64,000 bases of DNA from Shewanella atlantica (GCF_003966265.1 NZ_RXNV01000006.1:186001-250000); one strand, 5' to 3'; positions 36,356 through 46,405 are shown, numbered from the stretch's first letter. The notes: generated by a model not told the origin, from the sequence alone. Numbers and translations are program-made.

Positions 36356-38335
36356 CTACTTGGTCGCCACCCGTTCTCCCGGATTTTTCAGCCCAGTGCC
36401 TTTAAGGTAGGTATCTAAAAACTTCACATAGGCTTCCGATGCAGTAATACGGTTATTTTTCTTACTAAAACCATGCCCCTCGTCATCGAATACCACATAT
36501 TCCACCGGCACCCCATTTTGCTTAACCTTTTCCACCAACTCATCACTCTCGATTTTAAGTACACGAGGATCATTAGCCCCCTGGATCACCATCAAGGGCT
36601 TAGTGATATTTTGGGCGTGAAACAGGGGAGAAATGGCCCTGTGACGCTCAGCATCTGTCGCCGGATCGCCCATTTCATCGTAAAGTGCTTTCTTAAATGA
36701 CTCCCACCAAGGTGGAATCGACTCGAGCGTACGCACCCAGTTGGTGACACCGAAGATATCGATACCCACCTTAAATTCCTCCGGCTCGAAGGCTAAGGCA
36801 GCGGCTGTCATGTAGCCACCATAACTCCCGCCCATGATGCCAATCTTATCTGCATCGACCCAACCTAATCCTTGGAGATACTTTTTCCCGTAGACGATAT
36901 CTTGCAGATCGTTCTCACCATGATTTTTATCATCAAGATGGAAGAAGGTTTTACCGTAACCTGAACTGCCACGATTATTGACCGCAAATACCGCGTAGCC
37001 ATGATTCACCAGGTGTTGGCGCATCGCGCTGTATCCGGTGCGGCTCTGACCACCGGGTCCACCATGAACAAATACAACGGCTGGGCGCTTATTCTCTACG
37101 CTCGCTCCCTTAGGCTTAAACAGTAAACCCGGCACTTCTAATCCATCGAAGCTGTTGAAGCGTACCACTTCACTCGCGACTAAGTCTTGAGGGCTAATCT
37201 TAGGGTTCAGTGCTTGAGTAAGCAGCCTTGCCGAGCCGCTGTCCATCTTCCAGACGAAGAGGTTAGAGGGTGAGGTATCTGAATTGATATAGAATGACAG
37301 AGTCTTTTCATCTTTAGAGAAATTGACACTGCGCAGGTCGCCAGCCGGCAATTTAGGTAGGCTCACCTGCTCGCCCGATTCGGTATCTAAGATGCTGATC
37401 CGGGTGCTGGCATCGGCATTGACGCCACTGACACGATATCTTCCCGATTCAGAGAAGTAGACAAAGCTAACATTCCAATCATCTTTCACCGCTAAAGCAT
37501 GATCGTCACTGGCGATATTGTATTGCCAAACCTGTGAAAACTCCCCCTTGGCATCGGTGCTGTAATACAGGGACTTACTGTCGGAAGAGAAGGTCATAGG
37601 ACTGTAATTAGCCGGGTCTTGATGCTCACTGATCAGCGTTGGCTTTTGGGTTCGTGTTCTGAAATCCAACAGGTATGTATCGCTATCCCTGTTGGTATGT
37701 GTTTTCGCTAATGACAGGAAATGCCCATCCGGTGACACTTCCGATATATCGAAACCCTGCTCATTTTTAAAGACTAAAGTGCGCATATATGTTTTTGCAT
37801 CATAACGGTAGAGATCCATAAACTTAGGATCCCGCTCGTTAGTGGTCGCATAAAAGAACTCGCCATCATTGGTAAAATTGACGAAGTTAGCACGGGTATT
37901 TTCACTGTTTGTCAGGTCCGTGATAGTTCCATCTATCTCACGGACAAACAGGTGATAGAGCTCATTTCCGCCCTCATCCTGAGTCAGCAATACGCGATCA
38001 TCATTAGGAAACCAGGATATCGGATAGGTGGTGTCTTTAAAGTTGGTCAGAGCCACTTTATCACCGGAGGCAACATCCATCTTATAAAGATTAAAGATCC
38101 CGGTTTCATCGGATCCCATCAAGATGGAACGCCCATCTGCCGAAAAGGAGGAACCAAAATAGGTTGTGGTTTCGAAGAAGGTCTTAGCATCATATTTCTG
38201 TACTGATGTCTGCACTGCCGATGGCTCATTAGCCACAAGTTCATTCGAGTTTTTAGCTGTATTTGAACAAGCTGTTAGACCTAAACCTAAGGTTACGGCT
38301 AGCGCTAGCGCACTAAGGTGAAGAGACGTTTTCAT
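36356..38335 (-). CDS. S9 prolyl oligopeptidase family lipoprotein, second copy
   Basis: From the ATG at 38335 (AGAGGG just upstream) the 659-residue protein has a lipobox ending in GLTAC. A beta-propeller-like region with YFGSSFSADGRSIL and WFPNDDRVLLTQD repeats precedes the hydrolase domain. The triad is Ser in GGSYGGY, Asp in GANDPRV and His in DEGHGF. It resembles the protein at 10507-12573 in layout, so two envelope S9 peptidases are encoded within 26 kb. It likely degrades peptides in the periplasm. Confidence 0.9.
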   Translation of the reverse strand: MKTSLHLSALALAVTLGLGLTACSNTAKNSNELVANEPSAVQTSVQKYDAKTFFETTTYFGSSFSADGRSILMGSDETGIFNLYKMDVASGDKVALTNFKDTTYPISWFPNDDRVLLTQDEGGNELYHLFVREIDGTITDLTNSENTRANFVNFTNDGEFFYATTNERDPKFMDLYRYDAKTYMRTLVFKNEQGFDISEVSPDGHFLSLAKTHTNRDSDTYLLDFRTRTQKPTLISEHQDPANYSPMTFSSDSKSLYYSTDAKGEFSQVWQYNIASDDHALAVKDDWNVSFVYFSESGRYRVSGVNADASTRISILDTESGEQVSLPKLPAGDLRSVNFSKDEKTLSFYINSDTSPSNLFVWKMDSGSARLLTQALNPKISPQDLVASEVVRFNSFDGLEVPGLLFKPKGASVENKRPAVVFVHGGPGGQSRTGYSAMRQHLVNHGYAVFAVNNRGSSGYGKTFFHLDDKNHGENDLQDIVYGKKYLQGLGWVDADKIGIMGGSYGGYMTAAALAFEPEEFKVGIDIFGVTNWVRTLESIPPWWESFKKALYDEMGDPATDAERHRAISPLFHAQNITKPLMVIQGANDPRVLKIESDELVEKVKQNGVPVEYVVFDDEGHGFSKKNNRITASEAYVKFLDTYLKGTGLKNPGERVATK

Positions 38336-38529
38336 ATTTCCCTCTTTAATTATCCCAAATATTTGGTTAGTCAAAAATCCATATACTTCACATCATAAAT
38401 AACCCTGACAATCCTCAATCAGGACTAAACAAGTTGGATATAACCTAGAGGAAAATGAACATAAAGGCGAACAATACCAATTTCACTGAATTTATGACCA
38501 TTCAAAATGTGTAAACTTCAGGCAACAAA

Positions 38530-38549
38530 AAGGGCCCCGAGGGGCCCTT
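38530..38549 (-). terminator. Terminator of the OmcA/MtrC-family gene
   Basis: AGGGCCCC and GGGGCCCT pair around GA. On the minus strand the stem is followed by a U run, so it ends the multiheme cytochrome transcript about 130 bp after its stop codon. Confidence 0.85.
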
Positions 38550-38675
38550 GGCTAACTGAACACTCATCTGGTCTGTCACATCGATATCTAGTGTCTTAAA
38601 ACAGCGGCCTGCAGGGGAACCGTGTATAAATGCAATATCTAACGAAGGCCATCCTCAAATGAAAGTCCATTTAAC

Positions 38676-40523
38676 TTAGCGCTCGAACAGGTGGAACTTC
38701 TCGATACCGTAAGACTTACCCTCTGCGTGACAAGTTGCACATGATTCATTAGTCGGGGTTAAATACCACTCGTCACCTAAATCTGTAGTTAACGTGTTAA
38801 TCTCGCCACCATTACTCATCATGTGATTTTTTGCCTGCTCATCGTTATGACAAGCGAAACAGTTTGCAGTAATTTGACTCGTGACTACACCATCTGAGCC
38901 GCCATTGAATGATTTAGAAGGCATGTATTGATTTGGCATCTCATAAAGGTCGACCACACCATCGTGACAGGCGACACAGTTAACCGCATCGAGCGCCGCT
39001 GCCGAGTTATATACTTTTTCACCATCAATTATTTTGTAACTGCCTTCACCCCAGTGTTTACCGTGGATCATAGGACCAAAACCTGGTCCCGAATAACCCG
39101 ATCTTCTGTCCTTACCAGTATAGTGGCACGACAAACAGCTCATACCGCCGTCTGCAAACCCACCGGATTTATGGAACTCACCATGAGTATTATGGCAAGT
39201 GGTGCAACTTTCTGATGTAACATTGAAGCGGCGTGTATCTTCACTACCATCGGCAAACAGTGCAGGCGACTTACTACTGATGATCACTTTATCACTTTCA
39301 TTTGGTGCAAATGTCACTCGAGAAAGAGCCATAAGGCCAGTCGCATCTCCCTCGGGAGTGATATAAGTTGTACAGTATTCACGACTGCCATCTTCATTGT
39401 CAGTGGAACTTGAGGTTCCTGATGCGGTATCTGTGATATTGCCATGCAACTTCATAAAACTCATGCTAATGGCGATTTCGCCAGACTCGACCATCTCGCC
39501 AATATTAAGCTGGATCTCATCTTCATCTGCGGTATTAAAAAGAGATAGTGTCGTACAGCTTAAACCTCCCTTTAACTCTGGTGTTGTTGTGACTGTATAG
39601 TTGATTTCATCTATAGTCTGCTGCTTTGGCATTTGGGTATGCAAAGAGCGGAAGTCCTGATCTGCGGCGAATGCGTTCATATTTACAGGAACGGTAACGC
39701 CCGCTTCGATATGACAATCCAGACAAGTATCTGTTGTATAAACTTGTGTTATCGGCTCTGCATGACAGGTATAGCAGTTAGAGGGAGCGAAACCGCCCTC
39801 GAACTGCTGATGATTAATATGACCTATTTTTTGCAGGCTATTCTTAGCATAACCACCGGTATTCAATGAATTACCGCTGTCATCTACATCACGAGGGACG
39901 TGGTTATGACATGCCATACAGCCGGCAACCAAGTCCGTTTCGCCTTCAGCATTTATTGCCGTATAACTCGAGTGCTTAATTGAGGAGGCTAAGAAGTCCA
40001 CGTGACAGCTCTGACAAGTGGCTGTGGATGTGGTGTGAATATTCTCGGTCTTATCGACCACAATATAACGCGACTTAGCGATATTATCGCCACCACCAAC
40101 GGCAAGACGAATAAGACCTTCGGTGCCCGCGTTCACCGCAGCCATAGGGGCAATAAATTCATAGCGACCATCTTCAGTCATTGTGAGGCTGGCACCTTCT
40201 GTGGAAACATTGGCACTCCCACCTACTGAGCCGTCGCGGCTACGCTGGATCCCTTTCTCAGTTAACGCCGCCACTTCTGCGCTCGCCTGCTCGAGTCCGG
40301 TGATCAAGACCCCCTCTTCATTGGTGATCTCAAACTCGAATCGAACCAACCCCTCCTCGAGGGTGTGAGACAGCATCTCAACATTGGTGACTTGAGAATC
40401 CCCTACCGTTGGCGGTGGCGGTGTGGTGCCATCTTCGCCATCTTTACCGTCACTTCCACAGGCACTTAAGCCCATCGCTCCAGCCACAACCAAGGCCAGA
40501 TAACGTTTATTTAGTACTTTCAT
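38676..40523 (-). CDS. OmcA/MtrC-family outer-membrane multiheme cytochrome c lipoprotein with nine CXXCH
   Basis: The ATG at 40523 (GGGAG 5 bp upstream) gives 615 residues. The lipobox is LSAC, then a Pro-rich linker. Counting from the GTG two codons earlier, four CXXCH lie at 172, 204, 252 and 269 and five at 442, 465, 518, 557 and 597. A beta domain precedes each group, which is the I-II-III-IV layout of MtrC and OmcA. Those proteins carry ten hemes; here the first group has one fewer. The family moves electrons from the periplasm to minerals or other external acceptors. No mtrA, mtrB or other partner is present nearby, so its electron donor must be encoded elsewhere. Confidence 0.88.
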   Translation of the reverse strand: MKVLNKRYLALVVAGAMGLSACGSDGKDGEDGTTPPPPTVGDSQVTNVEMLSHTLEEGLVRFEFEITNEEGVLITGLEQASAEVAALTEKGIQRSRDGSVGGSANVSTEGASLTMTEDGRYEFIAPMAAVNAGTEGLIRLAVGGGDNIAKSRYIVVDKTENIHTTSTATCQSCHVDFLASSIKHSSYTAINAEGETDLVAGCMACHNHVPRDVDDSGNSLNTGGYAKNSLQKIGHINHQQFEGGFAPSNCYTCHAEPITQVYTTDTCLDCHIEAGVTVPVNMNAFAADQDFRSLHTQMPKQQTIDEINYTVTTTPELKGGLSCTTLSLFNTADEDEIQLNIGEMVESGEIAISMSFMKLHGNITDTASGTSSSTDNEDGSREYCTTYITPEGDATGLMALSRVTFAPNESDKVIISSKSPALFADGSEDTRRFNVTSESCTTCHNTHGEFHKSGGFADGGMSCLSCHYTGKDRRSGYSGPGFGPMIHGKHWGEGSYKIIDGEKVYNSAAALDAVNCVACHDGVVDLYEMPNQYMPSKSFNGGSDGVVTSQITANCFACHNDEQAKNHMMSNGGEINTLTTDLGDEWYLTPTNESCATCHAEGKSYGIEKFHLFER

Positions 40524-40995
40524 CGCCACTCCCGAATCTTACTTTTTTAATTGCGATCTGCTCGCCCCTATAAATACATTAACGTTTGTAGGGATATAAT
40601 TTTTAAAAAGAGAGTAAATTATTGAGCCGAGTCAAAGGAGTAGAGCCGAAAAATCAGGATGGTAACTAAACAGTAAACAGGTGTTCCATGAAGGTAAACA
40701 GTGTATATAAAACAAACAAACAAAGAGGAGAAGCCTGGGTAACATTAAACACATTTGTTTCAATTAACGTACGATTAAAACAAACTTAATCCTTAACCCC
40801 GAAAAATATTAATATACTGAATAGTAAGACTTTAACCAATAACCAACTTTAGCCCACCCTAATTTAACTCTTTAAAGTTCACAATAAGAAATAGCAATAA
40901 TCAAACACCATAACTTGAAGCTAACCGGGTCTGACAGTTCGGCTACCAGGCTATTCAGTAGTATCGGCCATATAAAAAATACTTACAGGACAGCG
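40524..40995. other. Long intergenic region upstream of the multiheme cytochrome
   Basis: About 470 bp, very AT-rich, without a credible gene. It should hold the promoter of the cytochrome gene. I saw no clear CRP or FNR palindrome and no repeat. Confidence 0.5.
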
Positions 40996-41000
40996 GCCAT

Positions 41001-41023
41001 AAAAAAGGGCCTATCAAGGCCCT
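41001..41023 (-). terminator. Terminator of the metal-permease operon
   Basis: On the minus strand AGGGCCT and AGGCCCT pair and are followed by six U. It lies 27 bp after the stop of the permease gene. Confidence 0.88.
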
Positions 41024-41049
41024 CTCTCATAAAACTATTTACTCTAAAC

Positions 41050-42351
41050 TTAAGAGCAGCAATCCCTTCGCCACCAGTTTTTTGGCAGCTTCTCGAGTAA
41101 TACTTTGAGCATCAGTATCGCCAGAACCACACCAGATGTGTACACCACTACAGATGGCAGAAGGTTGTGCTGTTCACCGATTTGCGGCATAACTTCAAAG
41201 CCAAAGGTAGCAACCAGATAATTAACCAAGATACCGGATAGCAGCGCAACACCTAATACTCCACCGAGATAGCCAAATAGCGCTCGTTTCCCTAGCTCCT
41301 TAGTCACCACACCTAAGGTGGCGATATTGGTAGCAGGGCCCGCGAGCATAAACACCAGCACTGCACCGGGGGAAACACCAGCCAAGAGTAATCCCGCAGC
41401 GATAGGTGTCGATGCAGTGGCACAGATATACATTGGGATAGAGATGAGTACCATCACTAACATAGCTAAGATGCCATCTCCCCATTTAGCCATAAAGTCC
41501 CCCGGCACATATGTCTGTACCAGAGCAGCGAAGAATAAACCGATTAATAACCAGACCGTAGTGTCACGCACCAGGTCCGTTGCAGCAAAATGTAACCCCT
41601 TGCCGATACGATTGATAACCGAAGTGCCTTTCAGCTCAGTAGCGACGTCTTTGGTCGATTCACAGCAGCTTTCATTCTCGCCATTCACTTCATTCGTTTG
41701 TGAGCTACAGCATGAAGCTTTCGGCGCTTCAATTTTTGCCTTACTGCTACAACACGACGAAACTTCAGGCTCCTCAGCTTTTGTCTTACTGCTACAACAA
41801 GTTGTAGATGCAGGCTTTACGCTACTTAATAAAGGCTCAGCAGCAGCCATAGGTGTCATGTTCACCGCTTTCTTGCTCGCTTCATTCTTACTGCCACAGC
41901 AAGAACTACTCACCTCACCGCTTTCTTTTACTTTTGGTTGAGTTTCTGCAGGAATATCATCATCTCGTCCAACCAACAGGCCTGCCACTATCGCGCTGAT
42001 AACGGCCGCGATAGGTCTGACAATTGCCATGAAGGGGCCAAGTAATACATAAGATACTGTCACCGAATCGACACCTGTCTCTGGAGTGGAGACTAAGAAT
42101 GAGGTTGTCGCAGCTTTAGATGCACCGGATCGTCTCAAGCCAACCGCAGCAGGGATAACGCCACAGGAACATAAAGGTAAAGGAGCACCCAGTACCGCAG
42201 CTTTTACCGTAGTCTTAAACCCATGTCCGCCGAGCTGTTTTTGCATCCATGCCATAGGCACAAACATTTTCAGCATGCCTGCTAATACGAGACCCAGCAA
42301 TAACCAGGGGGCTGAATCTAAAAACAGGTCAATAAAATTTGCTAACAACAT
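41050..42351 (-). CDS. ArsP/DUF318-type permease with Cys-pair-rich loop
   Basis: The 433-residue protein has about eight helices in two halves and matches the PF03773 permease family, with GAPLPLCSCGVIPAA in the first half and ATASTPIAAGLLLAGVSPGA in the second. Between the halves (about residues 145-235) lies a hydrophilic loop carrying five Cys-Cys pairs, mostly as CCSSK or close variants; a sixth pair ends the protein (DCCS). Such pairs suit soft or divalent metal binding. It is cotranscribed with a ZntR-like regulator 2 bp upstream, so it probably exports a metal ion. Confidence 0.85.
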   Translation of the reverse strand: MLLANFIDLFLDSAPWLLLGLVLAGMLKMFVPMAWMQKQLGGHGFKTTVKAAVLGAPLPLCSCGVIPAAVGLRRSGASKAATTSFLVSTPETGVDSVTVSYVLLGPFMAIVRPIAAVISAIVAGLLVGRDDDIPAETQPKVKESGEVSSSCCGSKNEASKKAVNMTPMAAAEPLLSSVKPASTTCCSSKTKAEEPEVSSCCSSKAKIEAPKASCCSSQTNEVNGENESCCESTKDVATELKGTSVINRIGKGLHFAATDLVRDTTVWLLIGLFFAALVQTYVPGDFMAKWGDGILAMLVMVLISIPMYICATASTPIAAGLLLAGVSPGAVLVFMLAGPATNIATLGVVTKELGKRALFGYLGGVLGVALLSGILVNYLVATFGFEVMPQIGEQHNLLPSVVVYTSGVVLAILMLKVLLEKLPKNWWRRDCCS

Positions 42352-42353
42352 AC

Positions 42354-42833
42354 CTAACCCTTACTTTGACAATTTTTTGTATACTGTGATTTATCATGAT
42401 GATGAGCGTGATTTTCACACTTAATGTTATCGGTGTTTGACTCTAGTGCTTCTAAGATAGAGCAATGCTCGGCACTCTCTGGCCCTCCACAACAGGCATC
42501 AGACAGACGCTGCAGCGATACTTGAAAGTGGTTTAGCTCGGAAATTTTTTCATTCACTTGAGCCAACTTGCTATCCACCAAGCCTTTTACATCGGCGCAT
42601 GCCCAGTTGGATTTGTCTAACTCTATAGAGAGAAGCTCGGTGATCTCGGCTAAGGTAAAGCCGACCGCCTTGGCTCTTAATATAAAGCGCAATCGTTCCG
42701 CATCACTCTCATTGTATAAACGGTAACCTGAATCACTGCGCGACGAAGGTGCCAACAAGCCATGCTTTTCATAGAATCTTAATGTGTCGGCCTTCACTTC
42801 ACATAGCTTAGCCAGCTCGCCAATTCGATACAT
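42354..42833 (-). CDS. ZntR-like MerR family metal regulator
   Basis: The 159-residue protein has a MerR winged helix at the N-terminus (MYRIGELAKLCEVKADTLRFYEKHGLL), a dimerisation helix and the metal-binding loop. The Zn ligands of ZntR are conserved: Cys in WACADV, Cys-Cys in DACCGG and Cys in EHCSILEAL. A His-rich tail (HAHHHD) adds possible ligands. Zn(II), Cd(II) or Pb(II) are the likely inducers. A MerR-type promoter lies just upstream, so the operon is probably autoregulated. Confidence 0.92.
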   Translation of the reverse strand: MYRIGELAKLCEVKADTLRFYEKHGLLAPSSRSDSGYRLYNESDAERLRFILRAKAVGFTLAEITELLSIELDKSNWACADVKGLVDSKLAQVNEKISELNHFQVSLQRLSDACCGGPESAEHCSILEALESNTDNIKCENHAHHHDKSQYTKNCQSKG

Positions 42834-42902
42834 ATATCGCCCCTATCTATCACTAAATCTATGGCCACACTCTATGACCACAATGAGCCTTGAATATTAC
42901 AG

Positions 42903-42934
42903 AGTATAAACCTTGGAGTTTAATCTAAGGTCAA
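42903..42934 (-). promoter_or_regulatory. MerR-type promoter and operator of the metal operon
   Basis: On the minus strand the -35 TTGACC (42929-42934) and -10 TATACT (42903-42908) are separated by 20 bp. MerR-family promoters have this over-long spacer. A dyad, ACCTT...AAGGT, lies at 42910-42931, centred in the spacer, with eight of eleven symmetric positions. The regulator bound there twists the DNA to activate transcription when metal binds. Confidence 0.88.
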
Positions 42935-43259
42935 GGGTTATAGTGCGATAAGTTTGACTCTATGTTCCATTTAAATAAACAGAGTGTGAGGCTCAGCACA
43001 AATCAGCCGTCCTCATAAACAGTACGACTACAAAACGATTCCCTTATCAGAGAGGTTGTTCTCAAAAGCGTATTGTGAAATCGCACAGAAAAAAACAGCC
43101 TAGGGATACTTTTTACGTTAAAATACGCGCGCTACGAAGCGGGAGCGACTAAGAAGCTAGAATTGAGGGGCTTTTGGAAAGCGGTTAAGCATTATAATCT
43201 ATGGTGCTGTTCTGTTTTCCGAAAGATCCTTAAAATAACTACTGGACCCTGTACCCAAA
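42935..43259. other. Upstream region of purH
   Basis: About 325 bp with no credible gene. A good -10 box, TATAAT at 43193-43198, lies 62 bp before purH, but no matching -35 was seen. I did not find a PurR box. Confidence 0.5.
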
Positions 43260-44864
43260 ATGAATAATGCCAGACCCATTCGTCGCGCGCTGTTAAGCGT
43301 TTCAGATAAAACCGGAATCCTTGAGTTTGCAAAATCTCTACACGCTCAAGGCGTAGAACTGCTATCTACTGGTGGCACCGCCCGCCTTTTGGCTGATAAC
43401 GGTGTGCCTGTCATTGAAGTATCGGATCATACCGGACATCCAGAAATTATGGATGGTCGTGTTAAGACCCTGCACCCCAAAGTGCATGGCGGTATCTTAG
43501 CGCGTCGCGGTATCGACGAACTCGTCATGGAACAAAACAACATCAAGCCTATCGATCTGGTTGCCGTCAATCTGTATCCATTTGCAGAAACTGTGGCACA
43601 AGAGGGCTGCACTCTGGCCGATGCCGTCGAGAATATCGATATCGGCGGTCCAACTATGGTTCGCTCTACAGCAAAAAACCATAAAGACACCACTATCATA
43701 GTCAACGCGCATGATTACGATCGCGTTATTGCAGAGATGAATGCTAATGAAGGCAGCACGACGCTGGAGACTCGGTTCGATTTAGCTATCGCCGCGTTCG
43801 AGCATACTGCAGCTTATGACGGCATGATCGCCAACTACTTCGGAACCATGGTACCGGCACACAGTAAAGACGAGTGCCATGAAGACTCTAAATTCCCACG
43901 TACCTACAATACTCAGCTGGTAAAGAAGCAAGATCTGCGTTACGGCGAAAACAGCCACCAGACAGCCGCTTTCTATGTCGATACCCCCTCTCTTAACGGT
44001 CTGGGCGATGAAGCTTCTGTAGCCACAGCCATTCAGCTACAAGGTAAGGCACTGTCTTACAACAACATCGCCGATACCGATTCAGCACTCGAGTGCGTGA
44101 AAGAGTTCAGCGAGCCGGCTTGTGTCATCGTTAAGCACGCTAACCCATGTGGTGTCGCGATTGGTGAAAACCTACTCGATGCATATAACCGTGCCTTCCA
44201 AACCGATCCAACATCGGCCTTCGGTGGCATCATAGCTTTCAACGGTGAGCTCGATGCGGCAACGGCCAGTGCGATTGTTGAACGCCAATTTGTCGAAGTG
44301 ATCATCGCACCGAAAGTGAGCCAAGCCGCTCGCGATATCGTGGCCGCTAAAGCCAACGTTCGTCTACTTGAGTGTGGCGAGTGGAACACAAAGACCACTA
44401 GCCTAGATTATAAACGCGTCAACGGTGGACTACTTATCCAGGACAGAGACCAGGGCATGGTCGGCCTGGATGACGTGAAAGTGGTTTCTAAGCGTCAACC
44501 CACCGAAGCCGAGATGAAAGATCTGATGTTCTGCTGGAAAGTGGCTAAGTTCGTTAAATCAAACGCCATTGTTTACGCTAAAAATAGCATGACTATCGGT
44601 GTGGGTGCAGGCCAGATGAGCCGCGTATACAGCGCGAAAGTGGCTGGTATTAAGGCTGCCGATGAAGGGCTGGAAGTCCAAGACTCAGTTATGGCGTCCG
44701 ATGCCTTCTTCCCATTCCGTGATGGTATCGATGCAGCCGCTGCTGCGGGTATCAGCTGTATCATCCAACCCGGCGGTTCGATTCGTGATGAAGAGATCAT
44801 TGCCGCGGCAGATGAGCACGGCATGGCGATGGTATTCACCGGAATGCGCCACTTCCGTCATTAA
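43260..44864 (+). CDS. purH: Bifunctional AICAR formyltransferase / IMP cyclohydrolase
   Basis: The 534-residue enzyme has the N-terminal IMP cyclohydrolase (MGS-like) domain with [11 protein letters not shown] and [13 protein letters not shown], and the C-terminal AICAR transformylase domain with the catalytic VKHANPCG Lys-His segment and [10 protein letters not shown]. It makes the last two steps of IMP synthesis in the cytosol. purD follows 81 bp downstream on the same strand, the usual gammaproteobacterial order. Confidence 0.97.
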   Translation: MNNARPIRRALLSVSDKTGILEFAKSLHAQGVELLSTGGTARLLADNGVPVIEVSDHTGHPEIMDGRVKTLHPKVHGGILARRGIDELVMEQNNIKPIDLVAVNLYPFAETVAQEGCTLADAVENIDIGGPTMVRSTAKNHKDTTIIVNAHDYDRVIAEMNANEGSTTLETRFDLAIAAFEHTAAYDGMIANYFGTMVPAHSKDECHEDSKFPRTYNTQLVKKQDLRYGENSHQTAAFYVDTPSLNGLGDEASVATAIQLQGKALSYNNIADTDSALECVKEFSEPACVIVKHANPCGVAIGENLLDAYNRAFQTDPTSAFGGIIAFNGELDAATASAIVERQFVEVIIAPKVSQAARDIVAAKANVRLLECGEWNTKTTSLDYKRVNGGLLIQDRDQGMVGLDDVKVVSKRQPTEAEMKDLMFCWKVAKFVKSNAIVYAKNSMTIGVGAGQMSRVYSAKVAGIKAADEGLEVQDSVMASDAFFPFRDGIDAAAAAGISCIIQPGGSIRDEEIIAAADEHGMAMVFTGMRHFRH

Positions 44865-44875
44865 TGATAAGAAGG

Positions 44876-44930
44876 AACTAGGTTCTAGGGTTTAGTTCCT
44901 AGTTCCTAGCTCCTCGATCCTAAGAACTTC
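44876..44930. repeat. 7-bp-like CTAG repeat between purH and purD
   Basis: Imperfect copies of TAGTTCC/TAGGTTC/CTAGCTCC fill most of the 81-bp gap inside the pur operon. They share the CTAG core with the repeats at 15.4 and 54.95 kb. Confidence 0.8.
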
Positions 44931-44945
44931 TTTAAGGATAAAAAA

Positions 44946-46238
44946 ATGAATGTATTAGTCATAGGTGGCGGCGGTCGTGAACATGCATTGGCATGGAAAG
45001 CGGCGCAGTCTGCACAGGTCGAAAAAGTCTTTGTTGCCCCGGGTAATGCTGGCACGTCTCTGGAACCAAAATTAGAAAATGTAGCCATTAATGTAGAAGA
45101 GATCTCAACTTTAGTCGCTTTTGCTAAAGAGCAGAAGATAGAGATAACCATTGTCGGCCCTGAAGTTCCATTGGCGCTAGGTGTGGTCGATGCGTTTAAT
45201 GAGGCGGGTTTACCTATTTTTGGCCCAACCCAAGGCGCAGCACAGCTGGAATCTTCTAAAGCCTTCACCAAAGATTTCTTAGCGCGTCATAACATTCCAA
45301 CGGCAGCCTATTCTAATTTCACAGAAATAGCGCCGGCTAAAGCCTATGTTACTGAAGTGACTGGTATGACAGGTTTCCCTATCGTGATTAAGGCCGATGG
45401 CCTTGCCGCGGGTAAAGGGGTGATCATTGCCGAAGATCAGGCTGCAGCAGATGCAGCTATCGAAGATATGTTGGCGGGTAACAAGTTTGGTGAAGCGGGT
45501 TCTCGCGTCGTGATCGAAGAGTTTCTCAAAGGTGAAGAAGCCAGCTTTATCGTTATGGTCGATGGCGAAAACATTCTTGCCATGGCCACCAGCCAAGATC
45601 ATAAAGCCCGTGATAATGGCGATCATGGTCCTAACACCGGCGGTATGGGTGCCTATTCACCCGCTCCGGTTGTCACACAAACCGTACATGATTGGACCAT
45701 CAATAACGTCATCCGCCCAACGGTCGATGGCATGGCAGCAGAAGGCAACGTCTATACCGGCTTCCTTTATGCGGGCTTGATGATCGCGCCCGATGGCAGC
45801 GCTAAGGTATTAGAGTACAACTGCCGTTTCGGTGACCCTGAAACTCAACCGATCATGATGCGCCTGAAATCTGACTTAGTTGAGCTTTGCCTCGCTGCCA
45901 CTCGTGGTGAGTTGAATAAGGTGACGGCTGAATTCGATGAACGCGCCGCCGTAGGTGTCGTATTGGCCGCCGGAGGGTATCCGGAAGCGTACCGTAAACA
46001 CGATGTGATTGACGGTTTAGATCTGGGTAACAATGACGCTAAGGTCTTCCATGCAGGAACCAGCATGAAAGACGGTCACGTGGTGACCAATGGTGGCCGC
46101 GTACTCTGTGCTACCGCTCTGGGTAATAATGTCACCGAGGCACAACAAGCAGCATACGGGCTCGTCGATAAGCTTCACTGGGATGATGTCTACTTCCGCA
46201 CCGATATCGCCTACCGCGCTATATCCAGAGAAAGTTAG
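44946..46238 (+). CDS. purD: Phosphoribosylamine-glycine ligase
   Basis: The 430-residue enzyme has the ATP-grasp fold: GGGGREHALAWK at the N-terminus, GFPIVIKADGLAAGKGV as the glycine-rich ATP loop, DHKARDNGDHGPNTGGMGAYSP, and NCRFGDPETQ near the metal site. It forms GAR in the second step of purine synthesis. It follows purH across a CTAG repeat, and AAGGATAAAAAA precedes the start. Confidence 0.97.
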   Translation: MNVLVIGGGGREHALAWKAAQSAQVEKVFVAPGNAGTSLEPKLENVAINVEEISTLVAFAKEQKIEITIVGPEVPLALGVVDAFNEAGLPIFGPTQGAAQLESSKAFTKDFLARHNIPTAAYSNFTEIAPAKAYVTEVTGMTGFPIVIKADGLAAGKGVIIAEDQAAADAAIEDMLAGNKFGEAGSRVVIEEFLKGEEASFIVMVDGENILAMATSQDHKARDNGDHGPNTGGMGAYSPAPVVTQTVHDWTINNVIRPTVDGMAAEGNVYTGFLYAGLMIAPDGSAKVLEYNCRFGDPETQPIMMRLKSDLVELCLAATRGELNKVTAEFDERAAVGVVLAAGGYPEAYRKHDVIDGLDLGNNDAKVFHAGTSMKDGHVVTNGGRVLCATALGNNVTEAQQAAYGLVDKLHWDDVYFRTDIAYRAISRES

Positions 46239-46367
46239 AAGCCAAACGCTTCAAATATAAAGCAGATTATTTAGGTGGCTGACGTTTTAATACCCATTAA
46301 GAGGTAATCAACTTAAAACGAGACTGAGGTCACGCTCATAACCGCATGCAGACTTTCTGCATAATAA

Positions 46368-46405
46368 AGCACCTAATAACCTTAACATTTTTAGGTGCTC
46401 TATTT
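46368..46405 (+). terminator. Probable terminator of the purHD operon
   Basis: AGCACCTAA and TTAGGTGCT form a 9-bp stem with a 14-nt loop, followed by a moderately T-rich stretch. The rest of the 335-bp spacer up to 46573 shows no gene. Confidence 0.6.

Noticed and set aside
40915..41100. Small gene upstream of the metal permease terminator
   Set aside because: It overlaps the terminator and the end of the permease gene on the other strand and has no ribosome-binding site.
41318..41941. Open frame of 207 codons opposite the metal permease
   Set aside because: It is a shadow caused by the repeated Cys/Ser codons of the permease loop; the permease frame has a promoter, regulator and family match.
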